Assembly (NCBI GenBank): GCA_022226935.1
Contig: CP092081.1
Coordinates: 647,176 to 711,175, forward strand
DNA length: 64,000 nucleotides
DNA from: Nitrospira sp.
GTDB taxonomy: Bacteria > Nitrospirota > Nitrospiria > Nitrospirales > Nitrospiraceae
Direction of reading: 5' to 3'
In this document: positions 34,511 to 43,683 of the stretch, piece by piece
How the letters are laid out: each line of letters starts with the position of its first letter
Position numbering within the stretch: position 1 is the first letter of the stretch
Notes under the pieces: generated by a model
Databases searched by the model: none
The model's input: only the letters and a program-made list of their open reading frames with translations
What the model was told of the DNA's origin: nothing
Translations under genes and position numbers: made by a program

Positions 34511-35356
34511 TCAGCTTCGTCGGAGAAAATCCGGCCGGTCCCGGATCGCGACCATCTTCACCAGGTCTCTGATGGAGAGGACCCCGACGATTTTCTCATG
34601 TTCGGTCACGGCCAGGTGGCGAATGCGTTTGGCCGCCATCCGTTCACTGGCATCACGGATCGTGCGGTTGATGTCGATGTCGAGCAAGGGCGAGTTCATC
34701 AGGGCGCCCACTCGCATCGCCTCCGGATCGAGCTGATAGGCGAGCAACTTCCGCACGAGGTCGCCTTCGGTGATGATTCCCACGAGTTCGTCGGCTTCGA
34801 TCACGAACAGCGCCCCGATGTGTTTGTCGGCCATCCGTTGCGCGGCGGCCCTGGCGGTTTCCTCGCTGCCGATGGTTTCAATCGCCTTTTGCATGAGGAC
34901 GCTCAGTGGGCGATAGACGTTGGTCAATGCCTGCACCGGCCCGCCGTCGGCATCGACGAAATGCCGCACCAGATCGCGGACGGAGACGACGCCGAGCACG
35001 TCCGTCCCTTCCGTCACGACAAGATGCCGAACGTTCTTACCCTGCATGAGGTGACTGGCATCGACCATTGGACGATCCGGCGCAATCGTGATGAGCGGGC
35101 TGCTCATGATGTCGCCCATACTGGTTCGAGACGGAACCAGGCCTGGTGCCAGGACCTTGGACACGAGATCGGTTTCGGTCACGATGCCCGCAATCCGGCA
35201 ATCGTTGTGGGGGCGATCGAACGATTCGATCAACACCGAGCCGATGCTGCGTGTCCGCATTCTCGTGGCGACGGTCACCACGGACGTATCCTGCGGAACC
35301 ACTTCCAACTGCCGATGCATGTAATCACTGACGTGCGAACCATGTGGGGTCGTCAT
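34511..35356 (-). CDS. Four-CBS-domain regulator-like protein
   Basis: Protein of 281 residues composed of two Bateman modules (four CBS repeats). Clear repeats are SDYMHRQLEVVPQDT, GDIMSSPLITIAPDR, SVLMQKAIETIGSEE and GALMNSPLLDIDI, each followed by a beta-alpha-beta ending like GVVSVRDLV. ATG 35356 follows GGGAG. It has no attached enzyme or transporter domain, so it probably senses adenylates and acts on a partner. It lies 100 bases downstream of the P-type ATPase in the same direction and could regulate it. Confidence 0.9.
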   Translation of the reverse strand: MTTPHGSHVSDYMHRQLEVVPQDTSVVTVATRMRTRSIGSVLIESFDRPHNDCRIAGIVTETDLVSKVLAPGLVPSRTSMGDIMSSPLITIAPDRPMVDASHLMQGKNVRHLVVTEGTDVLGVVSVRDLVRHFVDADGGPVQALTNVYRPLSVLMQKAIETIGSEETARAAAQRMADKHIGALFVIEADELVGIITEGDLVRKLLAYQLDPEAMRVGALMNSPLLDIDINRTIRDASERMAAKRIRHLAVTEHEKIVGVLSIRDLVKMVAIRDRPDFLRRS

Positions 35357-35456
35357 ACGAGCTCCCTTTCTTCGATAGTCGTTGTGTGGCGGCACTGTGG
35401 AACCGGTGCCGATGGTCTTTCAATAAGCTGGAATCGTTTATGGCGAAATCCCTTCA

Positions 35457-38237
35457 TCACCCAGTCTGCCGGGTCCGCATGCGTGTGCTGAGAGTTTTTT
35501 TGAATCCATCGGCCAGCAGAAGTCCGATGGCTCCTAATGCCAGCGGGCCGAAGATCCATGGGGGAAGAGAGGCCGTGCCGAGCACCAGATGCCCGAGAGG
35601 ACTGTAGGTCATGGTGAGCAGGATAGTCAGTTCGACAACGACTCCCAACAGAAGCAATGGATTGCTGCCCCAGCCGAGCCTGAACGCGGAGAGGCGATCG
35701 GATCGGCAGGCGAAGACGTTCGCCACTTGCGCCGAGACGATCCCGGCAAACGTCACGGTCGTCGCTTCCTTGTATAGCGGCGAGTTCCAGTCCAACTGCT
35801 CACCCCACGCCCAACCCTGGCTGTGGAGATAGAGGAAAAATCCGCCCATGGCGATGCCGGCTTCGATCAGGCCCAGAAACGCATAGGCCCTCACGAGCAC
35901 GTCCCGGCTAAGCAGCCGTTCCGTTCTTGGCCGGGGCGGTTCATCCATCACCCCGCGGTGAGGCCGTTCCGCCGCCAGAGCCAAGGCCGGAACCATGTCC
36001 GTTCCCAGATCGACGGCGAGGATTTGCGGGACGGTCAAGGCTAGCGGAATCGACGACAGCCCATATGCCAGATAGGGCACGACCTCCGGGACGTTGCTGG
36101 CCAAGACGTAGGTCATGAATTTGCGGATATTGAGAAACACGGCCCGGCCCTCTTCGATGGCGCTGACGATGGTGGAAAAATTGTCGTCCAGCAAGATCAT
36201 CGACGCCGTCTCCTTCGCCACGTCCGTTCCGGCCGCGCCCATGGCGATCCCGATGTCCGCCATTTTCAGCGCCGGCGCATCGTTCACGCCGTCACCGGTC
36301 ACCGCCACCACCTCGCGCATCTCCTTGAGGATCGAGACAATGCGCATTTTATGCCGGGGGGCCATGCGGGCGAAGACGGGGTCCGGTTCGCCCGGAGCCG
36401 TCGGGGTGAGAAGGCGGCGGAGTTGCTCATCGCTGAAGGTGTCCACCTGTGACCCTTCAATCACCGGCACGAAGCGCCCCGGCTGTGTCACCGGAGACTC
36501 CGGCGCCAGGCCGATTTTACTCGCGATGGCTAGGGCGGTCATCGGATGATCGCCGGTAATCATCACGACGCGAATTCCGGCCTTCCGGCATTTCTGGATG
36601 GCCTCAGGCACCTCCCGGTGCGGCGGGTCCATCATGGCGACGAGTCCGAGAAACGTCAGCCCCTGTTCGAGGCTGTCGGCCTCCAGCTCATCCACTCCGC
36701 GTTCCACTTCACGCATGGCCAACGCCAGCACCCGATACGCTTGCCGGGCGAAGGTCTGACTCTGCGCCAAAATCTTCTTTCGCCCGTCGAGAGTGAGTTC
36801 CGTGGCAGCCGGGGATCCCTGCTGCAGGGTGCAGCGAGGAAGGACCGATTCCGGCGCGCCTTTGGTGAACGCGAGTAAGCGGCCTTCGCTCCAGTGCAGC
36901 GTCGTCATCCGCTTGCGATCGGCATCGAAGGGCCATTCACTCATGCGCCGCAGCGGGGGCCGATGGAGCAATCCATGGTTCGCAGCAAACTCCAACAGCG
37001 CCGTTTCCGTCGGATCTCCCGTGGCCTGGCTGCGGCCGTCCGGGCGGCGCGTACGTTTGGCATTGTTGCAATGAATCATGGCGTCGAACAGCGGCCGCCA
37101 CCGCTCGGCCTCGGCGGCGCTGATGAGCCGATTTCGCGCGAACAAGCAGCTTTCCCGTGATTCGACGATGAGATCGTCGACATAGAGTTTGTCGAGGCGC
37201 ATGCGATTTTCCGTCAACGTACCGGTCTTATCGGTGCAGATGACGGTGGTGCAGCCGAGTGTTTCGACCGAGGCGAGGTGTTTGATGAGTGCTTTGCGCG
37301 CCGCCATCCGCTGGCTGCCCATGGCCAGGGCCAAGGTGACGGTCGGCAGGAGTCCTTCAGGGACGTTGGCGACGATGATGCCGATGCCGAACATCGCACT
37401 GCTCAAAAACCCCAAGCCCATGCTGACGCCGATGGCAAAAAACACCAGCCCCATGGCGACGGACAAGCCGGCCACGACGTGGGTCACTTTCACGATTTCC
37501 TGCTGGAGCGGGCTCAGCCCGGATTGGACGGAGGTCGTCAAATGTGCAATCTTGCCGAACTCCGTGCTAAGGCCGGTCGCGAAGACCACGGCCTGGCCAT
37601 GCCCTGAAAGGATGGTCGTTCCGGCAAACGCCAAATTCGCAATATCGAGCGGGTGGCCGTCGGTGATGGGCTCAGCCGTCCGCCGTTGTGGTTTCGATTC
37701 GCCGGTGAGGGACGAATTGTCCACGCGCATCCCGCTGACCTCGGTGAGCCGGGCGTCGGCGGCGACCTGCTCACCTTCTTCCAGCACGAGCACATCACCG
37801 GGGACGAGTTCACTGCGGGCGATCTGTTGCTGTTGGCCGTCGCGAATCACCCAAGCTTTGGCGGGCAACATGCCGCGTAACGCCTGAACGGCCCGCTCCG
37901 CTCGATATTCCTGGAAGAACGCGAAGATGGCATTGATGAGAATGACGCCGAGAATGGCCCATCCCAAGGTGGCCATGCCCTCACCGGCATGGAAGGCGTC
38001 GGCGAGAAAGGCGAGGCCTGCGGCCACCCACAAGAGCAGCGCGAGGAAATGCGTGAATTGACGCGCAAACCGGCCGATGAGCGGCGCCCGGCGCAAAGCC
38101 TCCAGACTATTCGGCCCGTGCTTCAGGGTACGTCGGCGCACGTCGTCCGCAGAAAGGCCCTGCGGCGAGGTGGCCAGCGCACGAAACACTTGGCTCGGCG
38201 CCAGGCGGCAGATTTCTAGCGCCGTCAGTTCAGGCAC
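35457..38237 (-). CDS. P-type cation-transporting ATPase (P2, Na/K- or Ca-type)
   Basis: Membrane pump of 926 residues. Asp336 in ICTDKTGTLT is the phosphorylation site; the actuator TGES, the nucleotide-domain KGAPE and the hinge TGDGVNDAPALK are all present. The fourth-helix motif IVANVPEGLLPTVTLALA and the later DLGTDMVPALALAAE resemble eukaryotic Na+/K+ and H+/K+ ATPases (P2C) more than standard bacterial Ca2+ pumps. It overlaps the UspA gene upstream by eight bases. The same UspA-ATPase adjacency is known for Rv1996-ctpF in the Mycobacterium DosR regulon. Ion specificity is not proven. Confidence 0.93.
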   Translation of the reverse strand: MPELTALEICRLAPSQVFRALATSPQGLSADDVRRRTLKHGPNSLEALRRAPLIGRFARQFTHFLALLLWVAAGLAFLADAFHAGEGMATLGWAILGVILINAIFAFFQEYRAERAVQALRGMLPAKAWVIRDGQQQQIARSELVPGDVLVLEEGEQVAADARLTEVSGMRVDNSSLTGESKPQRRTAEPITDGHPLDIANLAFAGTTILSGHGQAVVFATGLSTEFGKIAHLTTSVQSGLSPLQQEIVKVTHVVAGLSVAMGLVFFAIGVSMGLGFLSSAMFGIGIIVANVPEGLLPTVTLALAMGSQRMAARKALIKHLASVETLGCTTVICTDKTGTLTENRMRLDKLYVDDLIVESRESCLFARNRLISAAEAERWRPLFDAMIHCNNAKRTRRPDGRSQATGDPTETALLEFAANHGLLHRPPLRRMSEWPFDADRKRMTTLHWSEGRLLAFTKGAPESVLPRCTLQQGSPAATELTLDGRKKILAQSQTFARQAYRVLALAMREVERGVDELEADSLEQGLTFLGLVAMMDPPHREVPEAIQKCRKAGIRVVMITGDHPMTALAIASKIGLAPESPVTQPGRFVPVIEGSQVDTFSDEQLRRLLTPTAPGEPDPVFARMAPRHKMRIVSILKEMREVVAVTGDGVNDAPALKMADIGIAMGAAGTDVAKETASMILLDDNFSTIVSAIEEGRAVFLNIRKFMTYVLASNVPEVVPYLAYGLSSIPLALTVPQILAVDLGTDMVPALALAAERPHRGVMDEPPRPRTERLLSRDVLVRAYAFLGLIEAGIAMGGFFLYLHSQGWAWGEQLDWNSPLYKEATTVTFAGIVSAQVANVFACRSDRLSAFRLGWGSNPLLLLGVVVELTILLTMTYSPLGHLVLGTASLPPWIFGPLALGAIGLLLADGFKKTLSTRMRTRQTG

Positions 38238-39135
38238 GCCACCCTCGCACGATGAGGACCGAGCAAGGCGCGTACTTCAGGAGAGTTTCCGATACGCTTC
38301 CCAACTGCAGCCGTTCTGACCCCGTCAGCCCTCGTGAGCCTGCGACGAGTAGGTCGATGGAGCGTGAGGTCGCTTGCCGGAGGAGCGCATCGGTCACGTG
38401 ATCAAACTGCACCTCCGGCGTAACCGCATACCCTTCTGCCAGGAATCGGGCGCGCAACTTCTCCACCAGCTGTTCGGCCGCTTGCCGCTTGGGCGCGGAA
38501 ATTTGCTCCACCTGGTCGCGCGACAGGTATTTACTCGCCAGTTCGGTGACGGCGGGCTCGACAACGGAAAGGACCGTAACCCGGGCGGAATCCGGGAGGA
38601 ATTGTTTGCACAGGAAGCTGCCGGCGGCTTGGGAATGCTTCGAGGTATCGGCTGCAAAGAGCACGTGGGAGAGGCTGGTGAGTGGCCGTTTCACGACGAG
38701 CACCGGGCAGGGGGCCAATGCGCTGACTTTGCGCGAGACGCTGCCCAGCAGGTAATGTTCTGCATCGCTGAGACCGCGCGAACCCACCACGAGTAAGTCA
38801 GCCTTCTTCTGCTTGGCCACCTTGGCGATCGTGTCCGCCACGCGGCCATGGGCAAGCAACGTGTCGATGGTGGTACGAGGTTTCGTGCTGGCCTGCTTCA
38901 ATGCGGTCTTCGCCAAGCCTTCAAAGCGGCGCAGCACCTGATCGCCGGCTTTCGTCATGGCGGCAATGGCCTGCTTTGAGACAGCCGCTTGTTTGCGGGC
39001 AGAGGACTTGAGCGAGGCGCTGTCGACGACATGCAGCAAAGTCACGGTATCAGGCGGTCGTCCGGCGATCGCTTCCAGCATTTGCACGCTCCATTCGGCG
39101 AATTCCGATCCATCTACCGCAATTAACATGTTCAT
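38230..39135 (-). CDS. Tandem universal stress protein, coupled to ATPase
   Basis: Protein of 301 residues with two Usp domains. The start is ATG 39135 (GGAGGAG upstream). Both domains carry G-x2-G-x9-G-S motifs: GSRGLSDAEHYLLGS and GSRGLTGSERLQLGS. The final bases overlap the ATPase start, so the two proteins are made from one message in close ratio, and the UspA may regulate the pump. A weak GG-N10-GC element about 45 bases upstream is noted separately. Confidence 0.92.
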   Translation of the reverse strand: MNMLIAVDGSEFAEWSVQMLEAIAGRPPDTVTLLHVVDSASLKSSARKQAAVSKQAIAAMTKAGDQVLRRFEGLAKTALKQASTKPRTTIDTLLAHGRVADTIAKVAKQKKADLLVVGSRGLSDAEHYLLGSVSRKVSALAPCPVLVVKRPLTSLSHVLFAADTSKHSQAAGSFLCKQFLPDSARVTVLSVVEPAVTELASKYLSRDQVEQISAPKRQAAEQLVEKLRARFLAEGYAVTPEVQFDHVTDALLRQATSRSIDLLVAGSRGLTGSERLQLGSVSETLLKYAPCSVLIVRGWRA

Positions 39136-39190
39136 TGCTGCCGCTCCTCCATAACCTGACTCCATTCCGGAATATAGTCTGCATTGGATA

Positions 39191-39208
39191 TGCCTGAACG
39201 AGGCCAAA
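39191..39208 (-). promoter_or_regulatory. Weak sigma-54-like element ahead of uspA
   Basis: On the minus strand TTGGCCTC, four bases, AGGCA keeps the GG-N10-GC spacing but departs from the consensus at the -12 element. The distance to the ATG 39135 is suitable. Low confidence. Confidence 0.3.
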
Positions 39209-39409
39209 CTCTAGCAAGCCATTCCACAGGCTGTCGAACGGTGAGCGGCCATGCCTCAGCCGGCGGATCACGGCGCTGCGGCGTTTTGCAGCAGTGCCGG
39301 GTGTTCGTTTGTGGTAATTGGCCTCAGTTCAATGGGTTGCGGTGTGCTGACCCTATGGTCTGATGCCGTTTCGTAGGCGGGTTTTGTTCTGACAGAGCGC
39401 GCCATACTC

Positions 39410-39426
39410 AGGCATCACCATTGCGT
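39410..39426 (+). promoter_or_regulatory. Sigma-54-like promoter ahead of secreted protein and CBS genes
   Basis: AGGCATC, ACCA, TTGCG keeps the invariant GG (39411-39412) and GC (39423-39424) at ten bases. The predicted start near 39436 leaves a very short leader just including the GAGGAGG ribosome site. Confidence 0.48.
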
Positions 39427-39450
39427 GGCATGCAGAGAGGAGGAGCCCAC

Positions 39451-39987
39451 ATGGTGAAGACCCATCTGATGGGAGTGGTCGGCGGATGCATGCTCATGAG
39501 CCTCGCGCTGACGGTGGAGGCGAATGCCAGTGGCTCGACGGTAGTCGCCCATGTGCTTTCCGACGAAGAGGCAGTCGAACTGGACATTCCGACGGACATC
39601 GGTCTGCAGAAGGAACGCCTTCCCCTGTATCGAAGCGGGACGGTTCGTTACTTCAGCGCCGGGATCGGCCAGGTCGAGCGCGAGGCCGCCTATCCTCTGT
39701 TTTCGTTGAAGCTGATCTTCACGGCGGGCGGAAAGCCGTTTGTGACCGGGGTAGGATTGACGCTTCGGAATGCCAAGGAAGAGACGGTTCTGACCATTCC
39801 CCGGGATCACGTCACGGGGCCATGGCTGTTTATCGACCTGCCTGACGGGACGTACGAGGTGGCAGCCACGCTGGGGAGCGCGACGCAAAAAGTGAAAGAC
39901 ATCAAGGTGCGCCGAGGTCGCATTGCCACGCAGCATGTCCGGTGGGCCGAGGACCGGAGCCCTGCATTATCTGTGCAGGCCGAGTAG
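39451..39987 (+). CDS. Exported beta-rich protein of unknown function
   Basis: Protein of 178 residues; ATG 39451 follows GAGGAGGAG. A signal peptide covers about residues 1-27. The mature part is beta-rich, with FSLKLIFTAGGKPFVTGV and LPDGTYEVAATLG resembling carboxypeptidase-regulatory/FeoA-like sandwich elements. No cysteine or heme motif is present. It lies 36 bases before a CBS gene and probably shares its message. Confidence 0.68.
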   Translation: MVKTHLMGVVGGCMLMSLALTVEANASGSTVVAHVLSDEEAVELDIPTDIGLQKERLPLYRSGTVRYFSAGIGQVEREAAYPLFSLKLIFTAGGKPFVTGVGLTLRNAKEETVLTIPRDHVTGPWLFIDLPDGTYEVAATLGSATQKVKDIKVRRGRIATQHVRWAEDRSPALSVQAE

Positions 39988-40023
39988 CAGCCAGAGTGGT
40001 GTCAATCACGACGAGGAGGAAGT

Positions 40024-40497
40024 ATGGTGATGAAACGCAAGGCCCCGGCGAAACGATCCGCCAGCGCAGGCCGCCAACCGGTGCGGTTCGAGGACCTGAC
40101 GGTGAAGGACATCGTGAATCAGCGTGTCCAGTCGGCTCGTCCTGACCTCACAGGCGACAAGGTGGCGTCGTTACTGCTGAAGGCGGGGGGCGCGGTGCCG
40201 GTCCTGGACAAAGCGAAACAGTTGTTGGGCGTGGTGAGCGAGCATGATTTATTGGTAACGCTCGACGAGGGGCAGGCGTGGGGCGATCGAACGGTACGCG
40301 ATCTGATGAGCGCGAATCCCTATTCCGTGCGGCCTGAAACCAGTTTGCCGACACTGGTGCATGTGTTGACGGAAAGCGACCTCCTCTCGGTACCGGTGGT
40401 GAATGAACACAATCGGTTGCTGGGCATGGTTACTCGACGGGATGTGGTACGAGCGGCATTGCGCCCAACCACGAAACGGCGATCCTCAGCGGGGTGA
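40024..40497 (+). CDS. CBS-domain pair protein with basic N-terminus
   Basis: Protein of 157 residues. A Lys/Arg-rich N-terminal extension of about 20 residues precedes two CBS motifs (VKDIVNQRVQSARP and VRDLMSANPYSVRPET with the endings VVSEHDLLV and GMVTRRDVV). ATG 40024 follows GAGGAGGAAG. The basic extension could contact nucleic acid or membrane. A second CBS gene follows 34 bases downstream. Confidence 0.88.
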   Translation: MVMKRKAPAKRSASAGRQPVRFEDLTVKDIVNQRVQSARPDLTGDKVASLLLKAGGAVPVLDKAKQLLGVVSEHDLLVTLDEGQAWGDRTVRDLMSANPYSVRPETSLPTLVHVLTESDLLSVPVVNEHNRLLGMVTRRDVVRAALRPTTKRRSSAG

Positions 40498-40531
40498 TTG
40501 GGATCCGGTTTTCGATCGCCAAGGAGCAGGT

Positions 40532-40966
40532 ATGCGCCGAATTGATCTGCTGACTCAGGCTTGTGATCCCGCCACACTGACGGTCGGTCAGCTCATGCAG
40601 GATGCCCTATTTACCTGCACCCCTCGCACGGATGCGCTCACCATCGGCCGCCTGATGACGAAGCAGAATTTCGGCGGATTGCCCGTGATCGGGGAAAACG
40701 GCGATCTGATCGGTCTCGTGACGGAATATGATCTGTTGCAAGCGATGATTGAAAGTCGGGATTTGCGCAAGGTCTTGGCATCGGACATCATGACCACGCA
40801 TCCGCTGACGGCTCGTGAGGACATGCGATTGGAAGAAGTGGCCAATCTGTTTCAAGATCGCTATGTGACGCGCCTGCCGGTGGTACGAGGAACGCGGCTC
40901 GTTGGTATTGTCGCAAGACGAGACCTGTTGCATGGCTACATGAAGGCGTCGGAGTATTGGTCCTAA
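40532..40966 (+). CDS. CBS-domain pair protein
   Basis: Protein of 144 residues with two CBS motifs (VGQLMQDALFTCTPR and ASDIMTTHPLTARE). ATG 40532 follows AAGGAG. It is a clear paralogue of the protein at 25690-26127 (shared N-terminal CDPATL and GIVARRDLL/GMVARRDVV endings). The stop overlaps the frame of the following L,D-transpeptidase gene, so the three genes 40024-41805 may be one unit. Confidence 0.9.
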   Translation: MRRIDLLTQACDPATLTVGQLMQDALFTCTPRTDALTIGRLMTKQNFGGLPVIGENGDLIGLVTEYDLLQAMIESRDLRKVLASDIMTTHPLTAREDMRLEEVANLFQDRYVTRLPVVRGTRLVGIVARRDLLHGYMKASEYWS

Positions 40967-41805
40967 TTCTGTGCTGGAGTGGGTGGTATCTGATTTCCTC
41001 TCGGGGCCGGTTGATTCTTTTGGCAGGGGGTCTTGGCATCGCCTGTTGGTTTGGAGCGGGAGTTGTGACGGGGTGGGCCGGCGAAGACCGGTCACCCTGC
41101 GCGATCCATTATCCGAGCGATCAACGGATAGCCTGGCAATGTCGACGTCTTCAACGAGGAGAAAGTCTGGAAAGGCTCTTTGGCCCGCGATGGATTGATG
41201 TGGCGCGGTTCAACCGAATTGATCGCCGGCACGCAGTGCCTGGCCGGGAGATCAAAATCCCCCTTCACATTGACGAGGTGGCGGAATTTACTCCCTTCCG
41301 GAGCACATACCCGGCTGCAGTTCGAGATGAGAAACTGATCCTCATCGATTTGACGGAGCAGTTTCTTGGCGCGTACGAACAGGGGCAGTTGAGATTCTCC
41401 TTTCCCATCGCATCCGGGGGGCCGGAGAATGCCACGCCTGTCGGAGAATTTCGAGTCAGTGCCGCCCACCGCACCCATCGCTCCTGCCTCTATACCATCG
41501 AACATACGGAATCGCCGTACCCCATGCACTATGCGCTACGATTTCACATCAATAAAGAAGGGGTCAGCTACTGGATTCATGGTCGCGATTTGCCGGGGTT
41601 TCCGGCGTCACATGGCTGTATCGGACTCTCTGATGAGCAGATGCAGGTGGCCTATTACGGAACCCCGACGTTGCCTATCCTGGAAGATGCGAAAACGTTA
41701 TACGACTGGGTGTTAGAAGGCATGAGCGACGTGGAACGCCTGCAGAATCTTGCGGACGGGCCACGGGTGATTATTCAAGGCGTGGCACCCGTATCTCACC
41801 GGTAA
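40957..41805 (+). CDS. L,D-transpeptidase (YkuD-type)
   Basis: Cell-wall enzyme of up to 282 residues that forms 3-3 peptidoglycan cross-links or attaches proteins. It has an N-terminal membrane/signal helix (LILLAGGLGIACWFGAG), a region resembling LysM (SLERLFGPRWIDVARFN), and a YkuD catalytic domain with HGRDLPGFPASHGCIGL, in which the Cys is the nucleophile. The start is uncertain: the TTG at 40957 is used and overlaps the CBS gene by ten bases. Such enzymes are upregulated in stationary-phase cell walls. Confidence 0.87.
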   Translation: MVLILCWSGWYLISSRGRLILLAGGLGIACWFGAGVVTGWAGEDRSPCAIHYPSDQRIAWQCRRLQRGESLERLFGPRWIDVARFNRIDRRHAVPGREIKIPLHIDEVAEFTPFRSTYPAAVRDEKLILIDLTEQFLGAYEQGQLRFSFPIASGGPENATPVGEFRVSAAHRTHRSCLYTIEHTESPYPMHYALRFHINKEGVSYWIHGRDLPGFPASHGCIGLSDEQMQVAYYGTPTLPILEDAKTLYDWVLEGMSDVERLQNLADGPRVIIQGVAPVSHR

Positions 41806-42038
41806 TACAATTCCCTGCCCTCGCCCGCAGGGGCCGCTTGCCATACCATGCAAATTCTTCCTCGTTCCTCTCTGGAAGTCCCATACGATTTTAGGTAGGC
41901 TGCGCAAGGTTGCCAGGGTTTTTCCTAGTGGGAGATGGACAGGGGCCGCGCGTACAGTGATCCGCCTCCGTTTCTCATTCCAGGTGAAGTCTCGCCATAG
42001 TTGTGTGCAATTTTGACGTGAGAGGAGGATGGAAGGGC

Positions 42039-42902
42039 ATGGAGAAGCGAACCAAGCTGGCGGAAATAGTCAAGAATCAACATGACGTCATTCTCAACGA
42101 CTGGGTGGAGTTCCAACTGAATGCCACCACCTTGCGGCGAGATTTGATGAAGGAAAGTGAGTTGCGCGAACAGTCGCGCGAATTCTTGGGCCTCTTTACG
42201 CAAGCGGTGCAGAGCGGGTCAGACATCGGTGAGACCATCTGGAAACCGGTCAAGGATTTTCTGGGACAGATCACGCGGTCTCGTGTTCTGCTGGGCTTCA
42301 CTCCTTCGGAGACGGCCACATTTATTTTCTCTCTGAAACAACCCCTCTTCGATGTGATCCGCGCGGCGGTTAAGGATCCGAAAGATCTCGTCGCAGATCT
42401 GTGGACCACGACGACCCTTCTCGACAAGCTCGGGTTATACGTGATGGAGTTGCATCAGCAAAATCGTGAAGAGGTCATTCATCGCCAGCAGGAGGAACTG
42501 CTGGAGTTGTCGACGCCCGTCGTTCAATTGTTCGAGAACATCCTCGCCTTGCCGCTGATCGGTACCCTGGACAGCGCGCGGACCCAGGTCGTCATGGAAA
42601 ATTTGCTGCAACGGATCGTGGAAACCGGGGCTATGATTTCCATCATCGACATTACCGGCGTCCCGACCGTCGATACCTTGGTGGCGCAACATCTGCTGAA
42701 AACCGTCGCGGCCGCCAGGCTCATGGGCGCGGATTGCATCATCAGCGGTATTCGCCCGCAAATCGCACAAACGATCGTTCACCTTGGCGTTGACCTCAGT
42801 GAGGTGACCACCAAGGCGACGCTGGCGGATGCCTTTATGATCGCCTTGCAGCGTACGGGTGCGACGGTGACGAAGTCTGCAGCGACCAAGACGAAAGGAT
42901 GA
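42039..42902 (+). CDS. rsbR: RsbR-type stressosome co-antagonist
   Basis: Protein of 287 residues. ATG 42039 follows GAGGAGG. Residues about 1-150 form an all-helical sensor-like region of the RsbR/RsbRD type without a recognisable heme or flavin motif. The C-terminal STAS domain contains VPTVDTLVAQHLL with the phospho-acceptor threonine expected in RsbR. RsbR and RsbS build the stressosome core and hold the kinase RsbT. The stop overlaps the rsbS start by four bases (ATGA). Confidence 0.88.
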   Translation: MEKRTKLAEIVKNQHDVILNDWVEFQLNATTLRRDLMKESELREQSREFLGLFTQAVQSGSDIGETIWKPVKDFLGQITRSRVLLGFTPSETATFIFSLKQPLFDVIRAAVKDPKDLVADLWTTTTLLDKLGLYVMELHQQNREEVIHRQQEELLELSTPVVQLFENILALPLIGTLDSARTQVVMENLLQRIVETGAMISIIDITGVPTVDTLVAQHLLKTVAAARLMGADCIISGIRPQIAQTIVHLGVDLSEVTTKATLADAFMIALQRTGATVTKSAATKTKG

Positions 42903-43294
42903 CCATGGAGAGGATCCCGATTTTAAAGATGGGGCGTTTCCTCCTGGTCACCGTCCAAGTGGACATGCATGATCGCCTCGCCATGACCTTACAAGATGAT
43001 TTGACCGGTCGCATCGTCAAAGACCGCGCACACGGCGTCCTCATCGACATTTCCTCGCTCGAGATCGTGGATTCGTTCATCGGCCGCATGATCGGGAACA
43101 TCGCGAGCATGGCGCGGGTCTTGGACGCCGAGACGGTGGTCGTCGGCATGCGTCCGGCCGTGGCCATTACGTTGGTCGAATTAGGACTGTCGCTTCCCGG
43201 TGTGCGCACGGCGCTCAATGTCGATCGGGGAGTGGAACTGCTCAAAGGGTGCATTGAAGAGAGAGCTCAAGGGAATGGCCACGTTGCGGGATGA
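42899..43294 (+). CDS. rsbS: RsbS-type stressosome STAS protein
   Basis: Single STAS-domain protein of 131 residues. The phosphorylation site for the RsbT kinase is the serine in IVDSFIGRMIG, as in Bacillus RsbS. The C-terminal tail (about 15 residues after LLKGC) overlaps the rsbT start by 20 bases. Together with RsbR it forms the large stressosome; phosphorylation of the core releases RsbT. Confidence 0.92.
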   Translation: MTMERIPILKMGRFLLVTVQVDMHDRLAMTLQDDLTGRIVKDRAHGVLIDISSLEIVDSFIGRMIGNIASMARVLDAETVVVGMRPAVAITLVELGLSLPGVRTALNVDRGVELLKGCIEERAQGNGHVAG

Positions 43295-43679
43295 GATCTA
43301 TCCCATCCGTTCTTCGGATGACATCGTGAAGGTCCGTCAAATCACCAGGGAATGGGCGCTGATGCAGACCTTCTCCCTCGTCGATCAGACGAAGATCGTC
43401 ACGGCCGCCAGTGAATTGGCTCGCAATACGCTGGAGCATGGCCATGGTGGAGAAGTGCGGATTCAAGCCCTACAGGAAGGCTCCCGCCGAGGCCTCCGAC
43501 TGACGTTTGTCGATCAAGGGCCGGGGATTCCGGACCTTGCAAAGGCGTTGCAGGACGGATTTACCACCGGCAACGGAATGGGATTGGGTCTCAGCGGGTC
43601 GAAACGCCTCGTGAATGACTTCGATATTCACTCTGAGACCGGCAAGGGAACGACGGTCATGATTGCGCGTTGGAAGTAA
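43275..43679 (+). CDS. rsbT: RsbT-type serine kinase / switch protein
   Basis: GHKL-fold protein kinase of 134 residues starting at ATG 43275. The ATP site shows ASELARNTLEHGHGG (N box), VDQGPGIPD (G1) and GNGMGLGLSGSKRL (G2). It phosphorylates RsbR and RsbS and, once released, activates a partner. There is no SigB or RsbU gene here, so its output is likely one of the proteins encoded immediately downstream. Confidence 0.92.
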   Translation: MATLRDEIYPIRSSDDIVKVRQITREWALMQTFSLVDQTKIVTAASELARNTLEHGHGGEVRIQALQEGSRRGLRLTFVDQGPGIPDLAKALQDGFTTGNGMGLGLSGSKRLVNDFDIHSETGKGTTVMIARWK

Positions 43680-43683
43680 GGCG

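Larger units (their letters stand above)
39136..39450. other. Divergent regulatory region
   Basis: A 315-base region between the minus-strand UspA and a plus-strand secreted protein. It contains two GG-N10-GC elements, one on each strand, and an inverted repeat-like GC-rich segment near 39265-39300 (GGCGCTGCGGCGTTTTGCAG). No gene is supported. Confidence 0.5.

Noticed and set aside
39136-39450. Palindromic GC-rich segment as an attachment site or terminator
   Set aside because: The inverted repeat is imperfect, has no T-run and no integrase is nearby.
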